From positions 36,377 to 100,376 of the forward strand of contig MU864006.1 in the NCBI GenBank assembly GCA_033296885.1: a DNA stretch of 64,000 nucleotides, read 5' to 3'. This DNA comes from Triangularia verruculosa (Eukaryota > Ascomycota > Sordariomycetes > Sordariales > Podosporaceae). The notes under the pieces were generated by a model. That model made no database searches, was not told the origin of the DNA, and was given only the letters and a program-made list of their open reading frames with translations. Positions 33,678 to 42,629 of the stretch are shown one piece after another (the stretch's first letter is position 1; every line of letters begins with the position of its first letter). Position numbers and translations under genes: made by a program.

Positions 33678-34124
33678 ATGCAGTTCAAGAGCTTCTTCAC
33701 CGTTCTGGCCGCCGGCCTCACCATGATGGTTGCCGCCGAGGAGGACATCACCACCACCGAGACCTCGACCCTCACCCAGACTCAGACCGTTACCATCACC
33801 CAGTGCAACCCGACCATCACCAACTGCCCCGGCCACACTACCACCTCTGTCGAGACCTCTACCTCTACCCTCACCACCTGGACCTTCCCCCTGTCCAACT
33901 CCACCATCCCCGCCGGTCCTACCGCCACCTCCAAGCTCACCCTTATCAGCTCCCGCCCGGTCGTCACCCAGACCTCTCTTGTTGAGGTTCCCGGAGAGCC
34001 AACAGGCACTACTCCCGCCCCTGCCGAGTCCAGCATCGTCACCGGCGGTGCTGGTGGCCTCCTCGCCCAGCCCGCTGCCGTCCTCATCGGTGTTCTCGGT
34101 GCCGGTATGGCTCTCCTCGCTTAA
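33678..34124 (+). CDS. GPI-anchored Thr/Ser-rich cell-wall protein
   Basis: A 148-aa secreted protein. Residues 1-20 are a signal peptide (MQFKSFFTVLAAGLTMMVAA). The mature part is mostly Thr, Ser and Pro, suited to O-mannosylation, with one Cys pair in ITQCNPTITNCPGHTTT, a motif repeated in many Sordariomycete wall proteins, and one N-glycosylation sequon (NST). The C terminus has small residues SSIVTGGAGG, likely holding the omega site, then a hydrophobic tail ending GVLGAGMALLA, so a GPI anchor is expected. Codons are almost all C-ending, showing high expression. An 11-bp perfect inverted repeat begins inside the stop codon. Confidence 0.9.
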   Translation: MQFKSFFTVLAAGLTMMVAAEEDITTTETSTLTQTQTVTITQCNPTITNCPGHTTTSVETSTSTLTTWTFPLSNSTIPAGPTATSKLTLISSRPVVTQTSLVEVPGEPTGTTPAPAESSIVTGGAGGLLAQPAAVLIGVLGAGMALLA

Positions 34125-34147
34125 ACACATTCATTCTGAATGTGTTT
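34123..34147 (+). repeat. Perfect 11-bp hairpin overlapping the stop codon of the GPI gene
   Basis: AAACACATTCA (34123-34133) and TGAATGTGTTT (34137-34147) are exact reverse complements separated by three bases. The left arm begins within the TAA stop (34122-34124), so the mRNA would fold a hairpin directly at termination. Confidence 0.85.
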
Positions 34148-35278
34148 TCAGCGTCATGATTTCCTAGAGCCATATACCCCCCTCAAATATACCACCATCT
34201 TGAACCCGCCCCCCTTTCCGATCTGGCATTGGCGACTGGCCTCCGAGCTGTTTTGTGATTATTTGCAATTTATCTTCGCTTCTATTCTCATATACCCTTT
34301 CAAATTTCAACAGGGGACAGGAAAGTTTGGAGATTTTGACAAACGGCGGATACTTTAAGATTTTTATCGGGAAAGACTTCGTGTTTTTGTGCTTGCTTGT
34401 TGTGTTGTTTTGGTACCCCAAAGGGAAGAAGGGGGAAGGGGAGGGCTACTGGCTGGCGATTTTTTGCGTTCAAGGTCGTCGAGGAGGGAGAGGGAAAAGG
34501 AGGGGAGCCCAACATCATCATCACAGCGGGAGTCAAAACGGGATCTTTTATTCACATTATTGTATTGTGCATATTTGATTGTTTTGGATGTGCACATTAC
34601 ATGAGCTACGAAATGACAAAACTGATAAAAACCCCTACTACTTGAACATCTTTGTTTGTGTTGTACCTACTAAACTGGATGTTGATTGCCGGTCTGTCGT
34701 GTTGTTCACTTCGTTGTCGTTAGCCCTCTTTACTGCTACATAGGTTTAATTAGCTCTTCCCGAGAAGATGGGACACTACCGCCTAGTTTCCGATGGCGTT
34801 GTTGCGTTCTTAGATCGTGGTTTTGGTTCATAACGGGTGCGCGGCGCGGCACATGTCAACGGTTGAACTTATCATTCCGCCGGCGCTGTCAATGGCTTAC
34901 TCTCCCACGCCCTAGGCAAAAAGAGAGACCACTATCCGTACGCAAAAACCGGGCCTTCTAAAATAGCGAACAGGTATTACAAGATTACTGACAGGCCTCT
35001 CGATAGATCTCTAAGACTTGTTAACTATTTTCAAGGCCAATCAACTAGGTATCTTGTAATGCCTCTCAACTATCTTCTAGAGTGGATAGCTCAGTTAAGA
35101 GTCGCTCCTTTTCATTCACGGCGTGCTTCCCTACATCACCTCCCGCTGTCTGGTGTTGACAAGAATTACTTTAGAAACGAGCTGAGAGGGTATATTACTC
35201 TTTTGCTCTAGCTCTCTAGGTATCGACCATCTACTGCCGTAAAATGACTCCTTTAAATTCATACATGATTGATATAAA
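34148..35278. other. Gene-free, partly degraded stretch
   Basis: After the GPI gene 3' region the sequence from about 34620 becomes AT-leaning with many CTAG and TAA words. It holds an imperfect inverted repeat (34973-34986 with 35051-35064, 13 of 14 bases) and a tRNA-D-arm-like word TAGCTCAGTTAAGAG near 35087. These hint at an old, mutated mobile-element or tRNA-derived fragment, but nothing can be named. Confidence 0.4.
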
Positions 35279-35476
35279 TCATAGCCACCATTCGTCATCG
35301 TCATCGGTGCCGTCAGAAGAGTCTGATATATCCCCCTCAGTGCTACTCCCAGTCACCCCGTTCGCGCCGCAGTCACTTTCCTCACAGTATGGGCAGGCCG
35401 TATCGGGCTCGCTGACACGGCTGATGCATTTGCATCCTGGCTTGAGGTTGTGGCGGCAGGGGTAGTTTTGGTTCAT
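35279..35476 (-). CDS. Mini Cys/His protein A (65 aa), unrecognised
   Basis: A 65-aa open frame on the minus strand. Its first 40 residues hold seven Cys and one His in the order C-x-H-x4-G-C-x-C-x10-C-x2-C-x4-C-G (CRHNLKPGCKC, then CPYCEESDCG); the tail is acidic and Ser-rich, ending TDDDDEWWL. Many codons end in C, as in real genes here. A second tiny protein 1.2 kb further along, on the same strand, has the same opening pattern with the same spacing, which argues that both are real. The pattern suits a small zinc site. No signal peptide is visible, so a secreted effector is unlikely. Confidence 0.6.
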   Translation of the reverse strand: MNQNYPCRHNLKPGCKCISRVSEPDTACPYCEESDCGANGVTGSSTEGDISDSSDGTDDDDEWWL

Positions 35477-36713
35477 TGCTTTAGGGTTCTTTGTGTAACT
35501 CCAAGACTCGTGGGTGGGCTCACGGTAAAGGGGCCAATGTTGGTTTAAAACGTTGTCGTTGAGAAGTGTTGAAACCTGGCTTGGTCGTGATCAATGAGTG
35601 TGAAGAGACTCGGAATCTGTTAGCGACAAATGGGATTTGTTTGGGGCGTGTGAATGTTTGGAGGATCCCGAAGATGTCGAAGGCCTAAGGGATCTTCTAC
35701 ACGGGCGTCAATGGAACTGAACCGAGCTGAACAGCAAGAGGGAGTAACTTGAGATGGAGCACACTGGAATTTCGAGGAGCGTGTGCTGGCGTAGAAGGAG
35801 TCTCAGCATGGTTTTACAATGAAGCCATGAATCTTGGACGCAGTCGAATTGTTCGTTGGTCCTTGACTTTCCTCTGAACTCTACCAGATATAAAACAGAC
35901 ATGGAGGGTGGGTGTGTCTAAAGCCTTTGTGACATCTACATTGTGCTTGGCTTTTCCGGGACTGAATGGAGGCTGGCGACGGCAGAATGGTTTTGTTTTT
36001 TGACCCTCAGGGTATCTATCATGGCCATGTTGGACGAAGTTGCCTGACTTGTCACATTGTTTTACAAAGGGGCGTCATTGTGATAAGAAGCATCTCGGAT
36101 GAATGAGGTAGTGGGTCAAGATGTCCATTATCACTAAGAGGAGCCTCGCTTCAATAATTTCAAAACATCTATGGGGCTCTGCTTGATAACGTTCCCAATC
36201 ATTATATAGCTTATAGTTCAGGCTAAACATCCAGCCTCGGTCTCTACAGAATAAGACACAAAAGAGATATCATGTTGTGATGTGGCTGGCCTACCCAGAA
36301 TCTTAATGACTCAATAACTGCGCATCACTCTCAGGACTGCGGTCTGATTCTGTCAAAGAATACGTTATGAACACACCGCTTGCCACGAAAAAGAGAAAAA
36401 AATATCAGGGCCAGGCTTTGGCTGACTCGTCGTCGGGAGGAGCAGGCTCCAACAAGAGAGACCATCACCGTATGTGAGTCCCAGAGCAAAAATATATATT
36501 CCCAATCTAACGTCTATAGCCCATTGAAGTATTCTGAACACCGACAACCTCCTAACACAACTTTCCTTCTCACACACCGGCTTCATTTGCTTCCGGCCTC
36601 ATAAGCAACCCAACTACCCAAGTGTAGCGTTTCCATAGAACATGACCTGCGTAGGTTCTCCTCCAGCCTCGACCTCGTTGTTTGCTTGTTCATTGGGTGG
36701 AAATTTGTGGTTT
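35477..36713. other. Intergenic with one possible micro-gene
   Basis: About 1.2 kb upstream of mini protein A. A 36-codon plus frame at 36367-36477 (MNTPLATKKRKKYQGQ at its start) is basic and protein-like, and a well-formed intron (GTATGT donor at 36470, CTAAC branch, TAG at about 36519) begins just before its stop. It may be a tiny gene but I cannot support it firmly. Confidence 0.35.
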
Positions 36714-36872
36714 CTAATTCCCCTGAGTCTGCTGGCCTTGCTGTCCTGCTGGGGGTGGATCATTATCATTGAACCCACAGCCCTTCTGACAGGTGTCGCA
36801 TAACAGAACGGAGCTCTGCACAACAACGGTGCATCCGTGTATGGTATAGTGTCCACATACTTTGTTGGCCAT
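36714..36872 (-). CDS. Mini Cys/His protein B (52 aa), unrecognised
   Basis: A 52-aa frame on the minus strand (ATG at 36872, TAG at 36714-36716). It opens MANKVCGHYTIHGC and continues to LLCDTCQKGCG, i.e. C-x-H-x4-G-C-x10-C-x2-C-x3-C-G, followed by a flexible tail of Pro, Gln and Gly. The first C-x-H-x4-G-C block matches mini protein A exactly in spacing, and the later C-x2-C and C-G follow in the same order. An overlapping 113-codon frame on the same strand (36614-36955) has poorer composition and I take it as the shadow. Function is unknown; metal binding is inferred from the pattern only. Confidence 0.55.
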   Translation of the reverse strand: MANKVCGHYTIHGCTVVVQSSVLLCDTCQKGCGFNDNDPPPAGQQGQQTQGN

Positions 36873-38851
36873 GTTGGAGAGCCTAGTGTTGTTGCTGGAC
36901 TGCCAGTATGCCGGTTAGCTTGATGAAACAGGATCAAAGTCAGCGGAAGTGTCACACTACCTTAGGCCTGTTTGATCTCAAGCGGTGATTCTGACAACAC
37001 CGAAGAGGAAGACAGGGTTGATTTTGAACAGGGGTCAATGAGATCCAATTTTACGAATCCGAATTTGACTGAAGACTTAAAGCAAGAATGGCACCTCAGT
37101 ACCCACGCCCCTTGAGAGAGTTCTTCATTTTATACCCCGAATTCTTTTGTGTCACCAGGCCAAGGGGCTTGCCTCCTTGGTCACGGCATCATTTCTCAAC
37201 CACTCATGCCCCCATATGGCTTGCCACCTAAGAAAGGACCCTGAAGTCAAATTTGCTGATAGCAAGGCGGGCGAGGCAAGAATGCTGACGATCCGGATCA
37301 CGCCCATAACACTCTTTGTGTACACAAACAAGCACGGGTCGAGTTGGTCATTCACTACCTGTATTGTGACTTGGCTGAACCATCATGGTACACAGAATAC
37401 CCAGTCAACCCCACGACGAGCAGTAATACGAGAATATCTGCCTCGGCTGAGTCAGTCTCCCAGCAGCTTGGGTCCTAAAGCACGCTACATAGCAGCATCC
37501 CGATATGCTGGATCGTGCCTTTGCATAAAAAATGGATAGCGCCGTATACCAGTTGTCCCGAGCCACGGGTGGCCACGTTGTAATGGACCGACTGTGCCGA
37601 TGGCGACGACTTTGTGGACGAGTAGTATACCGACAAGAGTCTAGGTTTGAGCCGCCTCGGAACTTTGACAGACATCCCCGGCAACCGTTATGTGGGTTCA
37701 GTCTGGTCCTGGTAAAGTCTCGCCCATCGAGCTTGAGCACATCCATCAACAGATCTCGGGATTATTTGCTCGACTTGTCATCTAAGGTGTATTAAGGCGA
37801 GGGGATGGCGTTCGATATCGGAGTCCTGCAGTGTAGTTGGCATAAGTTGCAGACGAATGACGATGGATCAACGATGTGCTTCAGGGGCTGGGCGTGGTAC
37901 GCCTTGCATTGCTGTGGATGGACATGATAGGTATCAACCTGGTCGAGTGCCCTGTATTGGCAAGTGGTGGATCATGAAGACATTCTGACTTTTTGTCGGT
38001 ATTAAAGTCTCTTAATATCGGGTATTCTGGGCTAGAAAGAATGGCTCGATTGTCTCGAGGTGTCCTCAAAAGAAGTAAGAAGTAAAACCGCCTTCATCAA
38101 CTGTTTGAAAATGAAAGCAAGTGAAAGCCAATTCACCTGATGCATGGAAATTGATGTTTAAGGTGGGCGATAAGCCCCCCCCCACTATCCTTATCGCACT
38201 TGGGGCGTGTGACAGGCATCCCTGGCGGGGGTCCGAGTCGCGGTGCCCCTCCACTGTTACGCTCCATTGACCTTCTCCAAGCTCTCATCAACAGCAACAG
38301 CTCCCTTTCCCCGCCGACGTGCTTCAGGGCTGTTGATATACAGGCCAACCTGGTGCAGTCAGGACTCTTGAGCTCTGAGCCCTTCACATACCGCAGGCTA
38401 GTGCTGGCACTTGTCGAATCTCGCTGGCAGCTGAAGCCATATGACGACAGAACGACAGAGCATCTCCTGCCTCCTGCATCGCGAATGGGAACGACTGAGA
38501 TAAGCCGACCGATCGTCTCCGAGGCTCCGGATTTGCCCCTCGTACCATCCTAAAATCAAAGCTTGAATACTGTGGCGTTATACTTTTACTCTCCTATTGC
38601 TTCATGCCCACGTTTATTTACCATTCTATTTGGGCCCGGATGACGGCAGGCGAACCCGTAAACGAAAACCAACTTCGAGCGCGGTAACTTTTCAGACGTC
38701 ACGTCATCTATAGCAGACAGGAAACGAAGCACCACAAACGCAAGATATTGTTTTCTGTCGGGAGGAACTCGGTGAAAAAACGCGACAAACTCCAAATACC
38801 GTTTCTACGACCGACACAGGTGCTCTTCGTATGCGCTGCTGAGCAGCGGGA
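36873..38851. other. Intergenic, gene-poor
   Basis: About 2 kb with several open frames of 60-130 codons on both strands but none with domain content or good splice structure. The final few hundred bases are the probable promoter and leader of the FYVE-RING gene. Confidence 0.5.
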
Positions 38852-40794
38852 ATGGCTACTCGAGGCTATGGCTCTGCCCACGCTCCTATCGAGCTCAGCA
38901 GCGACTCCGATTCTGACAGAAGCTCTTCTGTGAACGGCAGCGACTACATAGAAACACAGGAGCAGGAGAGACCAGCACGCACAGCTGTGTGCCAGTGGCG
39001 AACACCAAGATTCCACAGTCAAGAATGCTCACGGTACTGGGACTGCCCCTCTCATATTGTTGAGCGCGCGCCTTCCGAAGAACTCCAGGAAGAGCAAGGA
39101 AACGAACCAGGGGGGCAAAGTGAAGATCTTGATATGGATAACGGTGAAGAAAGACCCGATCCAGGAGCCGTCTCGCCGCTGAGCGAAGATGGGGCTGACC
39201 GTGGGAATGATGGTCACACAAGGCCGAGATCTCCGTCCCCGGAGCCACCGGCTTCGGAGGCCCCCCCGGTTAGCCGTAGCAGTGGAAGTGAAGCAGCAAA
39301 TGCGCTCCAGGCGTTGGATGAGCAACGCACAATTCCAGGGACGAGCGCAGAGAACCCCCTCATTCTGGTCAGTAGTCCTGTGGTCGCTGCCCGGGGACAG
39401 CTTGAACCAGAACAATCGACTTCCAGTGCAGGGCCATCCACGGCAACCTCAAATCAAGCAAGGGGTAGCTATTTCTCTCAGCAACAAGACTTAAGTTCAG
39501 TGGTCTCTGCTGCTGCTACAACAAGACAGCAACCCCCTCTCCCTACTCGCGGGGATCCCCAGGGGGAGTTGATATTGCCCAGGTGGCAACCAGACGCTGA
39601 AGTAACCTACTGTCCCATATGCCAGAATCAGTTCAGTATATTTGTTAGGAAGCATCACTGTCGGTATGTGCTTAGACCTAGGGCTCGCCGTGCAAACAAA
39701 GCTGACTGTATCATAGTAAATGCGGGCGTGTTGTTTGCGCATCATGCTCCCCCCATCGCATTACGATACCTTATCAATACATCGTGCAACCACCAGGCGC
39801 CCCTCGTGTCTTTCCCCAACGCACCCCATTACCACCCTCGGACCGCGATGGGTGGTATCCCAATATAAGCGGGGGTGAAAGAGTTAGACTGTGCAACCCA
39901 TGTGTGCCGGATCCCAACACCGCTCCGCCGCAAGCCGTTGGAGCGAACAATGACAACACCGGGACAGCAGAGAGCACCAGCCCCGGCTCCAATCGGTGGG
40001 GCTTCAACTTTGGTGGCGCTCAACCTAGTGTAGCCAGTACCGCTCACGCTAGAAGCAGGAGTGTAACGATGGTAGGTAGCATGGCCAACGCCTTGATCAC
40101 ATGTCTACCCCTATCCTCACCCGTTGCTGAACACGAACAACAGCCACAGCAGCCTGGTACGCCATCGACCTCACGCCCGCAAAACCTTGCCTATTCACAA
40201 AACACGGAAGGCCGTATTCTTTCTGGCACCCCGCCGGTATACTTCACAGCCGGCGGATCGAGCTCCCGCCGTCACCGTCCATTCCCAGTTCCTCAACGCT
40301 ACCAATCAATACTCGACATGGAAGCATCATCTTCCTCAGTTGTTGCCGGCCCATCTGGTCGCCATCATCACCACAGCTCAAGACAGCTACCCGCCACCCC
40401 TCACATCGCTGAAGAGGATGAATGTCCCGTCTGCCACCGCGAATTACCGCCCCGGACTCTCTCTAATTACGAGGCGGTACGGGAGGCACACATCAACCAG
40501 TGCATCGCATCACACAGCGCATATGGCGGGGGCACGCCATCTAGCGCAACACCAGGGGAGAGTCCGTTACCGCCACCACCGCCTAGGAGGACGGGGATGT
40601 TTCCATATACGGCAACGGAGAAAGACTGCGTAGACTCGGCCGAGTGCTCTATCTGCCTGGAAGAATTTGAAGTGGGCGCTGCAATGGCCCGGCTGGAGTG
40701 TTTGTGCCGGTTCCATCGGGCTTGCATTGGAGCGTGGTGGGAGAGACATCCGGGGCGATGTCCGATGCATTCGCATGATGGGTTTGGGTTTTAA
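38852..40794 (+). CDS. FYVE- and RING-domain E3 ubiquitin ligase (Pib1-like)
   Basis: Exons 38852-39663 and 39717-40794 (53-base intron) give 629 aa. Residues 1-240 are disordered, acidic and Ser/Pro-rich, with a SUMO-interaction-like APIELSSDSDSD near the start. A FYVE zinc finger follows (about 250-330): CPICQNQFSIFVRKHHCR is cut by the intron and continues KCGRVVCASCS, so the PI3P-binding basic patch and Cys ligands are complete after splicing. A second Cys/His segment (ECPVCHRELP) lies near 475. The C terminus is a RING: CSICLEEFEVG, LECLCRFHRACIGAWW, then CPMHSHDGFGF, whose last ligand would be His. Yeast Pib1 combines the same two domains on endosome and vacuole membranes. Confidence 0.93.
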
Positions 40795-41254
40795 GCTTTC
40801 TTCGGAGTGCATTTTGCGTTTTTTTTCAATGGGGCTGGCGTTTGGGATTTTGCGGATTCTGCATATCTTTGGAGGGGATTGCGTACCAGATACCATTCAG
40901 TGTGTTTTTGAGGAGAGCGATTCATCAAGAGCGTGAGTTGGAAATCGGTGATCACTTTGCCCAGCTATCATTTGGTAGACAGAATCGGAGAACCGTGTAT
41001 CTGTTTTAATGATGGCATGCAGTCAATAGTGCCTGTTTCTTGTTGTTGCAAGATGATAATGCTACTTCCATGTCTGTCGTTGCCGACCTTCGCTGTCTGC
41101 CTGTAAACCCATGCCCCCTTGATAATGATGCTCCAAGTCTTCCAACGCACTTTCCTAGCCCCATGAAACCCCATGTATTAATTACACTTTCAACTTTCCC
41201 ACAACTCCTTTCTTATGTCCCAACCATCCCTACAAATCCTCATCACTCTCCCGA
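40795..41254. other. Convergent spacer
   Basis: About 460 bases holding the 3' ends of the FYVE-RING gene (plus) and the cytidine deaminase gene (minus). Nothing else is seen. Confidence 0.6.
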
Positions 41255-41797
41255 CTAAGACGATGAAGAAGCAGAGGGCACCTTCAGCGCCTCCGGCCCA
41301 AAGCTCAACGGCAGCAAATCTTCCAGCCGTAAAACGCTATACCCATCCTTCCCATCAAGCATGATGATGGGCGTTTCCAAATCGCAAAACTCTCGAATCG
41401 CCTGCCGGCACATGCCACAGGGGGAGGCGGGCGGGGAGATGTCGGTAGCGACAGCAACAGCCTTAAACTTGAGCGCTTGGTTCCCCTTGCCTTCCCACCG
41501 GATGCCGCCCTCGAAGATGGTCGTGACGGCCTTGCAGAGGGCGGTGCGCTCGGCGCACGTGGTGACGGGGAACGAGGCATTTTCGACGTTGGCGCCCGTG
41601 ATGATGTCGCCTGCCTGGGTGAGGAGGGCGGCGCCGACGCGGAAGAGGGAGTAGGGGCTGTAGGAGAGGGATTTGGCCTGGACGGCGCTGGCGGAGAGGT
41701 TGTCGAAGTCGGGGCGGGAGAGGTTGTACGTGTCGCAGGTGGAGGCGATGTCGGCGTCCGAGTGGACGGAGAGGATTGGGGGCGGGATGGTGGCCAT
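41255..41797 (-). CDS. CDD1: Cytidine deaminase
   Basis: Homotetrameric-type zinc enzyme of pyrimidine salvage, converting cytidine and deoxycytidine to uridine forms. Single exon, 180 aa. The substrate region SYSPYSLFRVGAALLT and the active-site block NVENASFPVTTCAERTAL contain the zinc ligand Cys81 and catalytic Glu83; PCGMCRQAIREF supplies ligands Cys127 and Cys130. The C terminus adds a short Ser-rich tail (SASSSS). Length is slightly above the yeast and human enzymes (about 142-146 aa) owing to an insert before the PCxxC motif and this tail. A dinucleotide repeat sits 16 bases upstream of the start. Confidence 0.97.
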   Translation of the reverse strand: MATIPPPILSVHSDADIASTCDTYNLSRPDFDNLSASAVQAKSLSYSPYSLFRVGAALLTQAGDIITGANVENASFPVTTCAERTALCKAVTTIFEGGIRWEGKGNQALKFKAVAVATDISPPASPCGMCRQAIREFCDLETPIIMLDGKDGYSVLRLEDLLPLSFGPEALKVPSASSSS

Positions 41798-41813
41798 TTT
41801 TCTGATGCTTTGC

Positions 41814-41841
41814 GTGTGTGTGTGTGTGTGTGAGAGAGAGA
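41814..41841. repeat. (GT)n(GA)n microsatellite
   Basis: About 19 bases of GT repeat run directly into 10 bases of GA repeat, placed immediately upstream of the cytidine deaminase ATG in its presumed leader. A second GA run lies at about 41994-42006. Confidence 0.9.
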
Positions 41842-42629
41842 TATGGTTTATGAGTTATGACAGTTGAAGTAATTGACACAAGAGTGTGTTGGTTTGGAGC
41901 CGGAATTAGTTTACAATTTGCAGATGAATGTTTCAAGAGAAAAAGTCAAGAAGAGCTTTGAAACCAGAGGAAAAGAGGCACAGTCAACAAAGAGAGAGAG
42001 AGAGAGACAGAGAAAACTCGGAAGCTGCTGCTGTCTCACTCTCACAAACTGCCACCCAGAAAGGGAAGCTATGACGATGTTTATAAGCCGCGAACACCCC
42101 TGAAGACTACCTGCCAAACCCCGCCAAACCCCGCCAACCGCCGTTACCCGCCCTTGCTTATCTTATCTCACACCCGGTATACCGCCTTCTCTCTCAGTGG
42201 CTTTCCTATCTCGGCGGCCAGCTGTCTTGCCCGTACAACTCATCGACCAGGCAAGGGGAAACGGTCACAAGATCGATGACCCATGAATCAATTTGATAAT
42301 AGCTTTCTAACCTGTCACCGTTTCACGTCGTGTATGGATCTCGGTGAACCGTGCAATGTCTCTAAAAAATTACGCTCGCTGTTGTTCTTCTTTTTTCGCC
42401 CAGCAAGCCACATGCTCGAAGGTACAGATATGTACGTTTGGTTCCTAGTATATCTACTTGCATGAAGAATCGGACCCCCGTTTTACGCCCACCAGGTAGC
42501 AAACAATGCCCCCTCCAATTGATCCCCTTGAAGCCCAAATAATGATGACCTTACCACAAAACACCAGTGTCCGAAAAGAGCAACGCCATCAGTGTGAGGA
42601 TAGTCGCCGCTTCTTTGCTTTCCACCCTT
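41842..42629. other. Spacer between CDD1 and LSD1-type gene
   Basis: Holds the CDD1 promoter and the 3' end of the demethylase gene (both minus). AACCCCGCC occurs twice in tandem near 42117-42137. No gene is supported. Confidence 0.55.
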
